NCBI GenBank assembly: GCA_019916065.1
Contig: CM034241.1
Coordinates: 25,166,340-25,230,339, forward strand
From: Vitellaria paradoxa
Lineage: Eukaryota > Streptophyta > Magnoliopsida > Ericales > Sapotaceae
DNA: 64,000 bases
Direction: 5' to 3'
This document shows positions 36,319 through 45,960 of the stretch, one piece after another (within the stretch, counting starts at the first letter, position 1; every line of letters starts with the position of its first letter). The translations under genes were made by a program, and so were the position numbers. The notes below the pieces were generated by a model that ran no database searches, was not told where the DNA came from, and worked only from the letters and a program-made list of their open reading frames with translations.

Positions 36319-38400
36319 TATATCAATATCGAGCGTTGTGCAAACGGTAAATTAGTCAAATACTTATATAAGTATATGCACAAAGGTCCTGATGGTGCTA
36401 CATTTGTAATAGAAAATAATATCATTCGGCATGATAGTGATGGGCGATGTCTTTATAAAGAAACTGATGAGGTTAAACAATACTTAGATTATCGATATGT
36501 CTTTGCAATTGAGTATTGCTGGAGGATTTTTGAGTTTGAATTATAAAAGTAGTTCCCATATGTTGAGAGTTTGTAATACCATATACCAAACGAATACTAT
36601 GTGGTGTTCAAAGACTCAGATGATATTCCTACAATTATTAATCAACCAAGAATTCATGACACAATGTTTGCAAAGTGGTTTGAAGCAAATATAGACCGTC
36701 CAGAGGCCAATTCTTTAACATATGTAGAATTTCCAACCTCATGGGTTTGGGATCGTAGCCAAAAGTGATGGAAAAAGAGGCAACAAAGAATGTGTATAGG
36801 GAGGCTATATTATGCACATCCAAATTCAAGGGGAACAATATTTTCTCCGAATGTTGCTTGCAAAGGTGAAAGGTGTGAAATGTTATGAAGATGTTAGAAC
36901 TATTAATGGCATTGTGCATCCAACGTTTAAATTCTTATGCCTCGCACTTGATTTACTTGATGATGATAACGAATGGAGTTTAGCTTTAACAAAAGCTTTA
37001 GCATGGGCATCAGGTTACAACCATGAAATATATTTTGTTCAATGCTAATGTTATCAGAAGTTACAAATCCATGTGAATTATGGGAGAATCGTTGGAATGA
37101 CCTTACAGATGATTTGCAAAATAGGGTAAGACAACATATGGGAGATAGTGATATATGTCTTGAAGAAAGTGAATTAAGAAATTTGGGGTTGCTAGAAATT
37201 GAAAACATGTTGAATAGAAACAATAGGTCTCTTCAAGAGTTTCCTCCAATACCAATACCTTCATGTGAATCAGCTGAGTTTGTTATTAACAAACTCATCA
37301 GGAAGGAACTAAATTATGATAATTTCTTCGAGGGTCAATCATTTGAATCTTTATATGTTGATTTGAATAGTGATCAATTAAGAGTTTTTGATACCATTGT
37401 GGAAGCTTATATCCAACAGAGAGGCGGACGTGAACAAATAATTGGAGCTTCATTGCCTAGATCTGCAATCTGGGATCATTGCCAAGTTTTGCATCTAAGG
37501 GGAAATATGCCTATTATAACACATGATGTTTCTGATGAAGAATGCCAAAAAGTGAGTGATTTTGCTGAGTGGATTAAATTAGTTGGTGAAGGAAAAATAC
37601 CAAAATTTTCAATTGGTGAAGGATATGAAGAAAATTGGGTAAATATTTCAGAGAAGTTTGTTATAAAGGATGCTGAAAATGGCTTACTTTAATTAATCAA
37701 TGCCACATATCCAAATTTCACTTATGGATGCCAAGAGATGACATACTTTAAAGAGCGTGGTATTTTAGCACCAAAGAATAGTGATGCGGATGGCATCAAT
37801 TCCATGATGCTATTTATGCTTCTGGGGAACATGAAGACTTTTAACAGTTCTGATAAGTTATGTCCAATTGAGGGTATAAGTAACAAAGAAGGCATGAATC
37901 CTCCAGAACTTATGCATTCTTTGAATTTACTTGGACTTCCCAATCATTGCTTACAATTGAAAGTTGGAGCACCGATAATATTGCTAAGAAATGTCAATCA
38001 TTCCTTGGGATTATACAATGGCACTCGGTTAATCGTTGAAGATATGACAAATCATGTGATTAAAGCAAAAGTTATTACTGGGTCTAGAATTGGTGAAGTT
38101 GTACTAGTTTCACGTATTATATTATCACCTTTTAGAAATCACTCACCTTTCACTATGAAAAGAAGACAATTTTCAGTAAAATTAGCATTTGCTATGATTA
38201 TACATAAAAGTCAAGGGCAAACTTTGAAAAATGTTAGACTTTATCTTCCCAATCTAGTCTTCAGTCTATGGGCAATTATATGCAACTTTATCACGTGTCA
38301 CCTCTTTATCAGGTTTGAAAGTGTTGATTGTAAACAAAAATGGCATCCCAGAAGATTTCATAAAAAATTTTGTATATAGAGAAGTGTTCAATCAAATTCA
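36319..38400 (+). pseudogene. Helitron helicase, C-terminal part with internal deletion
   Basis: It continues the frame as INIERCANGKLVKYLYKYM-HKGPDGA, then VVFKDSDDIPTIINQPRIHD, GRLYYAHPNSRG, INGIVHPTFKFLCLALDLLD, SEVTNPCELWENRW and LNSDQLRVFDTIVEAYIQQ. Right after that the sequence jumps to REQIIGASLPRSAIW and HCQVLHLRGNM. The segment that should hold the GGTGKT-type Walker A box and the DE box is absent (junction near 37425). Later pieces are MTYFKERGILAPKN, LKVGAPIILLRNVN, GLYNGTRLIVE, FAMIIHKSQGQTLKNV and SLSGLKVLIVNKNG, the usual SF1 helicase C-terminal motifs. Frameshifts occur near 36540, 36840, 37700 and 38260. Confidence 0.85.
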
Positions 38401-38448
38401 CATGTAAATGTTATGGTGTGAGTAAGAAATATTGTTTTTTGTTACATA

Positions 38449-40679
38449 CACTACAACAATAAACACTTTCGGCGACCAAAAATTTGATTGCTAAAGGTTA
38501 TGGTCGCTAAAACTTTTTCTAACCAAATATAATTTAGTCATCAGTTGATCAGCAAAAGCTAGTCGCAGAAGGTATTGGTGACCAAAAATATATTTGGTTG
38601 GTAAAAGTATGATATTTGCCGATCAAACTTTGGCTGCTAAAAGGTAGGCCTTTGGCGACCAACTTATATTTGGTCGGAAAAGGTTTACCCTTTAGCGAAC
38701 AAATTTTGGACGCCAAAGGTTAGTTTTTAGTGACCAATTGGTCAGCAAAAGGGTTAAAATTGAAATTTTGAATTAATTTAAGAAAATAAAAATTCAAATG
38801 TGGTGCCACATGGCATCATTTGCTGACTTGTCATCATGCCGCGTGGCAACTTATGTTATGCCACGTGTTGACTGATGATTGCACTATGTGTCAGCCTACT
38901 ATTGCGCCACGTGTTGAATTTATATTTTTGAGATTTTTTGTTGTTATTGTTGAGAATCGAACTCATGTCATTTCTTTGAAAGTTTGTGTGGTTGGTCACT
39001 AGGTCAAGCTATTATTTATATATATATTTTACATATTTATATATATATAAACAAATTTTTCTAACTTTTGGCGACCAATTGATTGCTAAATGGGTACTTT
39101 TACCAACCAATTGGTCGCCAAAAGTGATAAAAAATTTTATTATTTTTATTTATTTATTTTAACTTTTTTGTTATAATTTTTAAACACTTTTGCCGACCAA
39201 TTGGTCGCCAAAAGTGCCCTTTGGTGACTAATTGGTCGGCAAAAGTGATAAAAAATTTATTATTTTTATTTAATTATTTTAACTTTTGTTTCAATAATTT
39301 GAAATCATAAACAATATATAGAACTATAGAGATATTTAATAAATAATTTATGAATAACTATTATATTTAACTAAAAATAATTTTAAATATTTTTTTATTT
39401 TCCTTTAATCCTTATATGTAACACATACTTAATAAATGTCTTTGATTTCATTTTATCATGGCTCACTGTATATATTTTTCTTCATTCTATATTTATATTT
39501 TTAAAAATGATTTGGTCGCATTTAGTTTTAGTTTTAGAAAATTATTTAAAAAAAAAAATTTGAAAACCATTTTAAGAATTTATTTTTAATACAAAAAAAC
39601 ATTTTTAGGTGATTATATTTGGAAATAAGTTCTAAAAAGACAAAGAAATGAAATTACTTAAAATTAATAAATAATTTTTTTATTATTTTTATTTTTAGAT
39701 TTTTATCATCTTCAACTAAATATAAAATAATGTCACTTTAATATAATTAATATTAAATTACACTAAACAATTATTAAATATAAAAATGTTTAATATTCAC
39801 CAGGTTATAAGTCATACAAAATATAATAGTTACTCCAACATATTTACTTTGAAAAAAAAAATTGATTATACATTCAGGTTATCTAAATTTAATTTGGTAA
39901 ATTTAGCTTTAGCATTAATCTGATAACATTTTTTTTTACTGATCTATGATTATAATTTTTGATAATTTTTATAAATTAATTAAAATTAAAAAATAAATAT
40001 TAAAATAAAATTTATAAAATCTAATTTAAATCATACAAAGAGATAAACAAATTTGTTTGAGAGAAAGATAGAGAAAGAAAGGAAATTTAATTATTTTTAT
40101 TTATGTATTTATTTATTTCATTTTTTACAATAAATTTTATCACTTTTCCCGATCAATTGGTAGCCAAAGTGGCACTTTTACCTACTAATTGTTGGCAAAG
40201 GTAATAAATATATTATTAACATTTTTAAGTTAGTTCATAATAAATATATTATTATTTTTTCAAAGTTTTAACACTCAATTGATTGGGAAAAGTAAATATA
40301 TAATGACTAAAATAATTAGGTCGATCGCTAGAGAATAATCTTTTAGTGACCAATTGATAGCCAAAAGTGATACCTTTACCAACCAATTGGTCGGCAAAGG
40401 TAATAAATATTTTATTATTTTTTATTCAAGTTTTTAGTGACCAATTGGTCGAGAAAAGTAACTTTTTAGCGATTAAAATTAATTTGGTCGCGAAAGAGTA
40501 ACCTTTTAGCGACCAATTGGTCAGGAAAAGTTACCCTTTAGCCACTAATATTTATTTGGTTGGAAAAAGGTCATTATTAGCAACCGATCTTAGGTTGGTC
40601 AGGGAAAAGTCACCTTTAGCAACCAAATTCACTTTTTGGTTGGGGGAAGTGGTCGCTGAAAGTGTGATTTATTGTAGTG
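38449..40679. mobile_element. CACTA3: non-autonomous CACTA element in the Helitron
   Basis: Left end CACTACAACAATAAACAC, right end GTGATTTATTGTAGTG, flanked by ATA on both sides (38446-38448 and 40680-40682). It is 2231 bp and has no transposase. Dense subterminal repeats combine GGTCGCTAAAA, GGCGACCAA and the palindrome GACCAATTGGTC. Shared words with the CACTA1 end (TTGGTAGCCAAAAG, GGTCGCTAAAG) suggest the same family, while CACTA2 uses a different set. The centre (about 39270-40090) is AT-rich. Confidence 0.9.
38920..39015 (-). repeat. SINE-like tRNA-derived segment inside CACTA3
   Basis: On the minus strand TAGCTTGACCTAGTG (38998-39012) fits a Pol III A box and GAGTTCGATTCTC (about 38952-38964) fits a B box. 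The downstream side reads AACAATAACAACAAAAAATC, an A-rich tail as in plant SINEs. Target duplication not resolved. Confidence 0.45.
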
Positions 40680-40964
40680 ATAGTAGAATTTAAGATATTT
40701 ATATTTGGTTGTACATATATGTTTTCAATTTAGTTAGTAAATATTAATCATTTAGCTATATATTGTGCATATTTTTTTTTCTTTTGTTTAAATTTTACAT
40801 TGACAAAACATGTACTCTGATTGAAAAATATTTTGAAGTATATTTTCTAAATGGGGTTTGTAATTTTTTGTAATGCAAAGATATGCACTCTCCTATCAAT
40901 TTTGCGACGTAGTGATCATTTAACTATACGTGATGCTTAAGATGATTTCAATAATAAAGTTCAC

Positions 40965-41528
40965 AAAGAGGGCTTCCCAGTTGAAAAGTTTGTTAACTGG
41001 AAAATTTATCAATGTCAACTTCTTTGTAAAAGTGGAAGAAAGATAACTGAACAATGTATGATGAAAAAAATTATTGAACTTCTACCTCCAAGTTGGAATC
41101 ATGTAAAAGAAACAATAATAGAAAAATATAATGTCAAAGAATTTGCTGAGTTACTTGATGCTTTAATGGAAGAAGAACGTGAGATTGATTCTTTATGGAT
41201 ATAATTTGAGCAGGAGAAAATGAATTCCAACTCAACTGTGTGAGAACACATTCTTAGAAAAGATCGATTGTTCCATAATCTTAGAAACTAAGGTTTTAAA
41301 CCACATTTTGCAATTTTAGTTCATGCCATAGTTAGTAATCTCCCACCTTCATGGCCCATAACAAAAATTTACAAAAAACTGAAAAAAGAGTTCCTAGACA
41401 CAAGAGGATTGGGAGAATTTTTAGATAGATTAATGAAAAAACTGAAAAAAACTGATATGTTGTGCTCTAAAGTTTTGGATGAAGTGGAACAAAGTTTGAA
41501 AATGACAGATGGCAAGAAAGATAAATGA
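40965..41528 (+). pseudogene. Two adjacent gag-like ORF remnants near the Helitron 3' side
   Basis: Two open pieces of 79 residues each lie at 40965-41204 and 41292-41528, in different frames. Both contain a central LPPSW: KKIIELLPPSWNHVKETI followed by EFAELLDALMEEE in the first, and HAIVSNLPPSWPITKIYKK followed by LGEFLDRLMKKLKK in the second. LPxSW followed by a helical acidic segment is typical of Ty1-copia capsid (UBN2-type) domains, so this looks like a captured or inserted and duplicated capsid fragment. No zinc knuckle or start codon was seen. Function unknown. Confidence 0.4.
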
Positions 41529-41984
41529 GTTACACACTCATTTAAAGGTAAAAGAACTATTCACTTTTTTATTTATATATGTTTACCTAGTTTGGGTCTT
41601 ATATAATAATCTAAAATCTTTTTATTTTTATAAATGTTGTTTTGTAGATTGAAATATGATGGATTGGAAGTATAGAGTTTCATTTTTGACAGGTAATGTT
41701 ATACGACCTCTTATTTATTTTTAATAATTTTTTAAGAAGATATTATATATCTTAAGAGATAATTTTAAAAGAATATAATTATGTGTTATGTTTTTTTGTA
41801 GTTGTACTTTTGGATTACTATTTGGAAAATTGGATGATCATATTTAGTTTTTTTTTAATTATATCTATTTATTTTGATATGTGGATTTATGACTATTAAC
41901 ATTTTTAAATATGAGCATCTATTTTGATTGTTTTGAAGATATTTCTAATTTTTTAAAATTAATAATTGAAAAAATTTGTATTGT

Positions 41985-42010
41985 CCGGACATCGCACGGG
42001 TTACTGCTAG
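41985..42010 (+). other. Helitron 3' terminus with remnant hairpin
   Basis: CCGGACATCGCACGGG is followed by TTACTGCTAG and then T. Plant Helitrons end in CTRR after a short GC-rich hairpin of the CCCGTGC...GCACGGG type and insert before a T. Here the left arm is mutated, leaving a weak stem. Confidence 0.75.
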
Positions 42011-42609
42011 TATATATACATATAAGCCTGTTGGGGAAGAAGAATGCGAAATAACACAAATCCATCCTTCCAAAGTTATGAAGAGAGGCATTCTAAGGGG
42101 CTAGAATCATTTATATGTTGGGTCTTGTTTTTAATGGTAGTAATATAACCTGATTTCATAGAGTACATACCTTGCTTTGAAAAGTGCCAGCCAAACGAAT
42201 CCTTTGCTTTTTTTTTTTTTTTGGCCATGGAATGGCTTTTGATTCTTCCTCTGAGAATAACCATTGAAGAATGTTCTAGTTCCATTGGAAAGTAGAGACA
42301 GAGATGAGGTCTTTGACCAATGAAAAAGGGCAGTCAGGGGGCTTTGGAGAGACAACTTTAAAGGTATTGGAGGTGGGAATTCAATTGTCCCTCCAAATGT
42401 GAATAGATTCACAATTTCTAGCATTCCATCTTAGTCCAGACAATAGAAGGTCTTTCCCTTGGCAAAGGATGGACCAAACTCAGGAGGCTTTGTGGGTTTT
42501 CCTGGCATGTAGTTCCTCTGGGAAATAAATAGATTTAAGGAGCTTAGCCCATAACTGTTCTGCGTGCTAAAGCAATATTCTCCAATATTGTTAGGCTAAG
42601 AAGGCTATA

Positions 42610-43500
42610 TTAAAGCATTCTATATCTTTGAAGTCCAGGCCACAGACATCTTAGAGACTTGAAGTTTCTTCCATTTATACCAGCTGATTTTGTTCGTATC
42701 ATCTGATTCTCCCCACCGGAATTGCCTAATGTCTGCATTACTCCTTTGACAGAGAGTAGAGGGAAGCCATACATCATAGAAAAGTTAGGAATGGCTTGTG
42801 CTACTGACTTGATCAGGGTTTCCTTTTCTACCGGTGATAAGAAAATTTTTTTCCAGCCTTGAAGCTTGGCATTCTGTCTATCTCCTATATAGGAGAAGAC
42901 TTCTTTTTTTGAGTTCCCCTGGTTGGTAGGAAGACCTAGGTATTTGGTATTTTGTTCAATAGGTTTCATTCCCAAGGTCTATATTCTCTGATCTGATTTT
43001 CTGTGTTTGGATAGAAGAACACAGAAGATTTCTGAAACTTTATTGATAGGCCAGATGCTTTGTTGAACTCATGGAGGAAACTTAAAAGGGACTTGCATTC
43101 ATCAATGTTTGAGTGTAGAAAGAATATGGAATCATTAACAAAGTGCAAATGACTATGGGGGGCAACTTTTTTTTTTTAATACCAGGTATGGAACCATCTT
43201 CCATGGCAATTTTCATGAAGGATGAGAGAACCTCAGTTGCAAGGAGGAACAAAAATAGAGGGAGAGGGTCACCATGTCTGAGACTTCTATTGGAATAGAT
43301 AGTACAGTTAGATTCTCCTTAGTAATGGAGCATTTGACAGTTTCAATATATTGTTTAATCTATTGTATCCATTTAGCAGTAAACCCCAATTTTCACATGA
43401 TTGCTTCAAGATAATACCAACAAACACTATCAAAAGCCTTGTTTAGATCAAGTTTTATGGCCATGTTTCCATTCTTCCTATCTTCTTATGCTTCAGATAG
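42610..43500 (-). pseudogene. LINE reverse transcriptase fragment
   Basis: Family pieces read GNMAIKLDLNKAFDSVCW and YYLEAIM (the first catalytic Asp in KLDLNKAFD), then a degraded palm, HFVNDSIFFLHSN in place of the usual F-A-D-D box, and ASGLSIKFQKSSVFF. These are followed by YLGLPTNQGNSKKEVFSYI and KETLIKSVAQAIPNFSMM. The change from ADD to VND removes one catalytic Asp. Several frameshifts and stops are present. Confidence 0.75.
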
Positions 43501-44229
43501 AAATATATTTCATGAGCCACTATAACATTGTCATGGATTTGCCTGCCTATAATAAAGGCTGATTGGTTTTGTTAGATAATTCTATCCATCAAGGGTTTCA
43601 GTCTATTTGCTAATAATACCTTAGAAATGACTTTATATGAGAAATTGTAGAGGATAGTGGGTCTGAAGTTTCCAATAGATTCTAGAAATTTGGTTGTTGG
43701 TATAAGGATGATGTTTGTGTTGTTGAGTTCTCCGAGAAGGAAGCCTTTAGCAATGGAGCTGCTGGCAACTTGAGTGAGATCAAAACCAACTACGCTCCAA
43801 AAATGTTGATAACCATCAGGTCCAGATGCTTAGAGGCCCCATTAGAAATGCTACAGCTTTTATTTCATCTTCAGTCACGTTGCTACAAATGATGGCATTA
43901 AGGATGCACTGATTTTTAGGTTTGTGGTATTTAGCAGGTAAGTGATGTCTCTTGGACTGGGAACTTTAAATAGACCTTGAAAAATATTTGTAATAAGTTG
44001 TGATATCACATTGGGGTCCTCTTGCCAAGTGCCAAAAGGATCTTTGAGCTAAATTATTTGATTTCTTTGTCTTCTATGTATAGTAGTGAGGTAAAAGAAC
44101 ATTGAGTTTCTATCTTTATGTTCAAGATAGTTAATCCAGGACCTCTGGTGCCAGAGTAAGGTCTCCTTTTCCTAAAGGTCATTTAATTTTGATAACAACA
44201 CTTCTTTTTTTGGACATTCTGCCTTCTGA

Positions 44230-45010
44230 GAAGGGTTCATTTACAGCAAAGCAATGGCATTTTTCGTATCAGCAATATGTTTAGACGAGTGTGGGAAGTG
44301 TTCTTTGCTCCAAGTTTTGTGGGTTGATCTGCAATTTTCGAGTTAGCTCGCAAGTTTATACGTTTTAGAACCATTAATATCATATTCCCAGCTAAAGTTG
44401 ACAATATCATGGCAATCATTTTCAGTAGTCCACACAAATTCGAACTTGAAAGACTTATAAACTTTTCTAGGTTTGAATTCTATGTGAAGAATGATAAACC
44501 CAAGGTCTGAACCTATAGCGGTTTCATTAAAGACCACTGTTGAGGGAATAGCTCCATCTGTGGGGCATTAGCCAGGACTCTATTGATCTTTTCAAATATT
44601 GCATCAAGACTGTTTTTATTATTATATTCCATGTCAAGCTTTGGTCTTTTGCTTCTAAATTCATTAGGCCACATTTAGAAAGCAGATTTTGGAAAGTACA
44701 TATTTTGTTGAAGTTTGGAAATCTCCTACCTTGCTTATCAGAGGGGTGCAAAATCTCATTAAAATCTCTCATGTATGAGAGCCTAGGGAGATTTTCAGAA
44801 TGAGCAATGGATTCTAAGGCATTCTAGAACTCCACTTTTTTTTGTATGAGATGTGGGCTTCCATAAATAAAGGAAATAGCCCAGGTTTTGGAGTAGTGGG
44901 TGTTAGATACGTAGGCATGAATAAGGTTTTGGTTTGCAATCTCAGTGAGATCAATGTTGTCAATTTCACCATACAGATAGGCCACCTGATCTACCAATGG
45001 GTCCAATTTT
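44230..45010 (-). pseudogene. LINE apurinic-like endonuclease fragment
   Basis: Pieces read WAISFIYGSPHLIQKK, then RDFNEILHPSDKQGRRFPNF and FQNLLSKCGLMNLEAKDQSL-TWN, the GDFNEI and S-W/TW-type motifs of L1 endonucleases (the Gly before DFNE is replaced by Arg). The frame breaks at about 44527 and 44820. The N-terminal catalytic Asn/Glu region was not identified. Confidence 0.75.
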
Positions 45011-45059
45011 GAAGCTATGAATGAATTTCAATTTTCCTCTAAGCTAATCTACTTTCCAT

Positions 45060-45797
45060 GAATTATTTTTGATCTTCAATAGGAAAACAATGGAGAAATG
45101 ACGGTTTTTTATGCTCTCCCATAGTGCATGGAATATCAAGGGTCGTCCAACTCCTTAACAGTTTCAAGAGAGGACTAACATAATGATTGTGGCTATTTGG
45201 GGTTAGCTACCACCATCTTTTCAAAGTCAGGTAGAAGGATAATTAACGAGTTAGAGTTTTAAATTTTGGATACCTCATTACTTGTTAATGAAGAGAAGGA
45301 AACACATGAATTTGTGCTGCTTTGAGTATTCTGGGGAAGTTAGTATCCCAATTATTTGGATTTGATCCAAATTTCTACTTAACTGGTCTAACAAACCTTT
45401 TGATTTCGGTGTGAATGACAATAGGGATATGCTCTAGGCCTTCATTAATTAATGCCCTAATTTTCCTCTTAGACAGAAATAGAACAAGCTCCTTCATTAT
45501 TTTTCCATTTGATGTGGCTTTGGTTCTAAGCGAAATTGGTGGGCATTTTCCTTTTTAAGCTTAGCAATTTACTGATGACAACTTCCAGTTTGATCTCAAA
45601 GTGACTAGAGCTTGGAGAAGGAGGTTTGGGGGGCTTTTTGGGCTGTGCAGAGTAGCTGAGTTGTGTGTTGTTTGATTACACTTTAAAAGAGTAATTATAA
45701 ACTCTAATTTAAATTATAAATTCATGCATAAATTGTGTTATTTTAATAATTTTATTCACTTTTTAATTAAAAGTTTAAATTTGGTTTTTTTATGTAG
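45060..45797. other. Unassigned flank of the LINE
   Basis: Possibly the LINE 5' part on the minus strand, with a Lys/Leu-rich frame near 45380-45550, but also a plus-strand WNIKGRPTP piece at about 45127-45155 that resembles a LINE endonuclease start in the opposite orientation. Not resolved. Confidence 0.25.
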
Positions 45798-45960
45798 TAT
45801 ATGCTCAGAGTTTATAATAGTAAACGATGATGAAGGAGAAGGAGCAAAAGAGGAAGATTATCTCATTTGGACACCAACTGTCCCGTCCAGACAACAGAGT
45901 GACGATGGTTGGGATTACGAAGGCTCATTTCAAGTGGCATTATCTCTTCTTTGCCGTTAG
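45798..45960 (+). other. Exon-like acidic ORF of unknown function
   Basis: After a pyrimidine-rich tract and TATGTAG, a frame reads VNDDEGEGAKEEDYLIWTP and SDDGWDYEGSFQVALSLLCR up to a stop at 45960. The segment has higher GC than its surroundings and looks like a terminal exon. No partner exons, start codon or family could be identified. It could be a relic of a host gene or of a captured fragment. Confidence 0.25.

Larger units (their letters stand above)
30995..42010 (+). mobile_element. Degenerate Helitron with nested insertions
   Basis: It carries Helitron Rep and helicase coding pieces (31020-32086, 36319-38400) and a 3' end with the CTAG terminus at 42010 followed by T. The 5' end (TC) is missing, cut by the gypsy LTR. 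Insertions are LTR-A (32087-36318, itself carrying a solo gypsy LTR) and CACTA3 (38449-40679). The 3' part (40700-42000) is AT-rich with two gag-like ORF remnants. The net Helitron sequence is about 4.5 kb. Confidence 0.8.
42040..45060 (-). mobile_element. L1-type LINE (non-LTR retrotransposon), decayed
   Basis: Minus-strand endonuclease pieces (44230-45010), reverse transcriptase pieces (42610-43500) and a C-terminal zinc-binding/RNase H-like lead region (42076-42470) occur in L1 order. The element ends within about 30 bp of the Helitron 3' terminus. A 5' extension to about 45660 is possible: a leucine/lysine-rich minus frame near 45380-45550 could be inter-ORF sequence. No clear poly-A tail or target duplication was found. 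Confidence 0.75.
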
